Origin: Blattabacterium cuenoti
Lineage (GTDB): Bacteria > Bacteroidota > Bacteroidia > Flavobacteriales > Blattabacteriaceae
Direction: 5' to 3'
Length of the DNA stretch: 64,000 nt
Assembly (NCBI RefSeq): GCF_014251335.1
Contig: NZ_CP059186.1
Location: forward strand, 188,289 to 252,288
Numbering within the stretch: position 1 is the stretch's first letter; each line of letters opens with the position of its first letter. The notes beneath the pieces were generated by a model. The model saw nothing but the letters and a program-made list of their open reading frames with translations. It had not been told where the DNA came from and searched no databases. Shown here one piece after another: positions 62,380-64,000 of the stretch. The translations under genes and the position numbers were made by a program.

Positions 62380-63237
62380 TTATAACGGATAATCTCTTAA
62401 ACAAGTTTCAGGAAGTTGAGATAAAGCTTTTTCTAATTCTTTATCATTAGGATACTTTCCATGCCATTCATTATTATCCACCATAAAATCCACACCGTAT
62501 CCCATTTTAGTATATAATATGATTATAATAGGTTTCCCTTTCCCAGTTTCATTTTTTGCTTTTTTTAAAGTGAAAATCACTTTTTCAATATCATTTCCTT
62601 CTAATTCTTCTATAACTTTCCAATCAAAAGATTCAAATTTTTTTTTTAAATTTCCTAAAGGTAACACTTCATCTGTAGTTCCATCTATTTGTTGCCCGTT
62701 ACAATCTACAGTGGCTATATAATTATCTATTTTTCTAGAACCTGCATATAAAACGGCCTCCCAAATTTGTCCTTCATTTAACTCTCCATCTCCATGTAAA
62801 CTGTAAATAATACTATTCAATTCTTTGTTTAGTTTTTTTGACAAAGCAGCCCCAATAGCAACAGACATTCCTTGACCTAAAGAACCGGAAGAAATTCGTA
62901 TTCCGGGTAGTCCGACATGTACCGTTGGATGTCCTTGTAAACGAGAATTTAATTTTCTAAAAGTAGATAATTCACTAATAGAAAAAAATCCAGACCGAGA
63001 TAATATGCTATAATATACAGGAGATATATGTCCATTAGATAAGAAAAAAAGGTCTTCTCCTTTTCCATCCATAGAAAATTTATTTGGATTATAACGCATA
63101 ATTTTTTGATATAAAGCAACAAAATACTCTGTACATCCTAAAGATCCACCAGGATGTCCAGATTTTGCATCACTTACCATACGTAAAATGTCTCTTCTCA
63201 CTTGAATACACAAATCTTTTAAATTACGTTCATTCAT
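62380..63237 (-). CDS. Transketolase, N-terminal subunit
   Basis: TPP pyrophosphate-binding half of a two-gene transketolase (285 residues): SDAKSGHPGGSLGCTEYFVALY, SNGHISPVYYSIL, SSGSLGQGMSVAIGAAL and the metal/TPP motif GDGELNEGQIWEAVLYAG with VDCNGQQIDG. Split transketolases of this kind are common in Bacteroidota. It is divergent from smpB; a TACTTTTG element lies upstream. Confidence 0.95.
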   Translation of the reverse strand: MNERNLKDLCIQVRRDILRMVSDAKSGHPGGSLGCTEYFVALYQKIMRYNPNKFSMDGKGEDLFFLSNGHISPVYYSILSRSGFFSISELSTFRKLNSRLQGHPTVHVGLPGIRISSGSLGQGMSVAIGAALSKKLNKELNSIIYSLHGDGELNEGQIWEAVLYAGSRKIDNYIATVDCNGQQIDGTTDEVLPLGNLKKKFESFDWKVIEELEGNDIEKVIFTLKKAKNETGKGKPIIIILYTKMGYGVDFMVDNNEWHGKYPNDKELEKALSQLPETCLRDYPL

Positions 63238-63299
63238 TTTTTCAATTTTTTGTTTGTATATTTTTATATTTAATCGTTTTGTTTTGTTTGACTATTTCA

Positions 63300-63307
63300 C
63301 AAAAGTA
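63300..63307 (-). promoter_or_regulatory. TACTTTTG -7 promoter element, transketolase operon
   Basis: Matches TAnnTTTG on the minus strand 63 bases before the transketolase N subunit start, in the 85-base divergent spacer to smpB. Confidence 0.4.
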
Positions 63308-63322
63308 ACAATTAATTAAATT

Positions 63323-63775
63323 ATGAGTATTATAATAAATAGAAAGGCAAGATTTAGATATCATTTTTTAGAACATTATACAGCTGGAATACAATTGTTT
63401 GGAACAGAAGTAAAATCAATAAGACAAAATCAAGTCAATATAATGGAAAGTTTTTGTCAAATGAAACATGGAGAGTTATATTCTATTAATATGTATGTGG
63501 CTGAATATAAATTTGGAACTAACTGGAATCATTCAAATAGAAGAGAAAGAAAATTATTATTGAAAAAAAAAGAATTAATAAAAATCAATAAAAAATTAAA
63601 AAATACAGGTTTAACTTTAATTCCCATAGAACTGTTTTTTAATGACAAAGGATATATAAAAATGAAAATAGTTTTAGCTAAAGGAAAAAAAGTATATGAC
63701 AAACGTGAATCTTTACGAAAAAGAGATTGTTTTAGAGAAATTCAGAAATCTTTCAAATTTAAAAATCGTATTTAA
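63323..63775 (+). CDS. smpB: SsrA-binding protein SmpB
   Basis: Partner of tmRNA in rescue of stalled ribosomes. The 150 residues show NRKARFRYHFLEHYTAGIQLFGTEVKSIRQNQVNI, TNWNHSNRRERKLLLKKKE, GLTLIPIELFFNDKGYIKMKIVLAKGKK and the C-terminal YDKRESLRKRD. Rescue matters where homopolymer slippage makes many transcripts lacking a proper stop. The tmRNA gene itself is not in the window. Confidence 0.97.
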   Translation: MSIIINRKARFRYHFLEHYTAGIQLFGTEVKSIRQNQVNIMESFCQMKHGELYSINMYVAEYKFGTNWNHSNRRERKLLLKKKELIKINKKLKNTGLTLIPIELFFNDKGYIKMKIVLAKGKKVYDKRESLRKRDCFREIQKSFKFKNRI

Positions 63776-63797
63776 TTTATTTTTGAAATCAAATATT

Positions 63798-63805
63798 TAT
63801 ATTTG
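63798..63805 (+). promoter_or_regulatory. TATATTTG -7 promoter element, OmpA-like gene
   Basis: Exact TAnnTTTG on the plus strand 26 bases before the ATG at 63832, giving a short leader of about 20 bases. Confidence 0.6.
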
Positions 63806-63831
63806 TTTAGATTTAAAGAAATTATAGTTTT

Positions 63832-64000
63832 ATGAAAAACGTCAATTTTTTTATTGTTGCTTTATTTACTTTTTTTTCGTCTGTATTTTCTCAAGATTCG
63901 AAAGAAAAATGGTTTATAAAAATAGGAGCACATGACATTAATTATTACCCTATAAAGTCTCCTTTTAAAGGTTTTCTTCTAAAAAAAAATAATAGTTTTA
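63832..64000 (+). CDS. Outer-membrane protein, OmpA-like, 3' part cut off
   Basis: Only 56 codons are visible. Signal peptide at 1-20 (NVNFFIVALFTFFSSVFS, cleavage before QDSKEKW). The mature start KWFIKIGAHDINYYPIKSPF resembles the first strand of the N-terminal barrel of flavobacterial OmpA-family proteins, which typically read NPWAIGFGANAVD-like. The C-terminal peptidoglycan-binding OmpA domain, if present, is outside the window. Confidence 0.65.
   Translation, partial: MKNVNFFIVALFTFFSSVFSQDSKEKWFIKIGAHDINYYPIKSPFKGFLLKKNNSF

Noticed and set aside
1-64000. Insertion sequences, prophage, integrase, toxin-antitoxin or defence genes
   Set aside because: Every substantial reading frame was assigned to housekeeping, biosynthetic, respiratory or envelope functions, and no transposase or phage motif was seen.

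Overview
The window is a strongly AT-rich, very gene-dense chromosome segment with no intergenic stretch over 300 bases. The genes have flavobacterial (Bacteroidota) character: fused cbb3 oxidase subunits CcoN-CcoO, a one-polypeptide E1 alpha/beta ketoacid dehydrogenase, bifunctional HisB and HisIE, a two-gene transketolase, a Porin_10-like outer-membrane protein and TAnnTTTG promoter elements. Extreme AT bias, compact overlapping genes, homopolymer tracts of 10-12 bases inside genes, no mobile DNA, and complete histidine and tryptophan operons fit a nutritional insect endosymbiont. The best guess is a Blattabacterium-type cockroach symbiont; this is inferred from gene content, not from a marker gene.

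Layout. 1-2041: tsaC fragment, dapD, then ruvX and def. 2048-8375: thrS-infC-rpmI-rplT and the glycerol operon glpD-glpK-glpF, all minus. 8488-15248: ffh, argS, ilvE and the E1 fusion (minus). 15351-17223: ndk, lemA and a TPM-domain gene (plus). 17227-25193: valS, folA, a bifunctional-nuclease gene, an orphan lipoprotein gene with a strong terminator, pdhB, metF, serS. 25276-27552: rsmA, folD, queE. 27555-34702: the minus-strand his operon hisG-D-C-B-H-A-F-IE behind a leader with a terminator-like hairpin. 34875-39460: xth, tRNA-Lys, aroK, tilS, serC, yggS. 39453-45838: the minus-strand trp operon trpE-G-D-C-F-B-A. 46007-49009: outer-membrane protein, glucosaminidase, gcvH. 49019-55242: cbb3 oxidase cluster ccoI-S-NO-Q-P-H. 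55270-64000: maeB, murI, a frameshifted membrane gene, rpsT, tRNA-Glu, an NlpC/P60 gene, aroA, mazG, split transketolase, smpB and the start of an OmpA-like gene.

Together the genes describe a respiring symbiont that takes up and burns glycerol (GlpF, GlpK, GlpD, cbb3 oxidase), links carbon flow through malic enzyme, pyruvate dehydrogenase and transketolase, and makes histidine, tryptophan, lysine precursors and shikimate-pathway intermediates (AroK, AroA) for itself and probably its host.

Most of the window is ordinary housekeeping. The observations most worth checking are a threonyl-tRNA synthetase lacking its editing half, a conserved-looking membrane gene broken by one base in a T10 tract, a his leader with two tandem Met-His-stop mini-frames followed by a terminator hairpin, an altered feedback motif in TrpE, and a xth stop codon lying inside tRNA-Lys. 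No wholly new multi-gene system was recognised.
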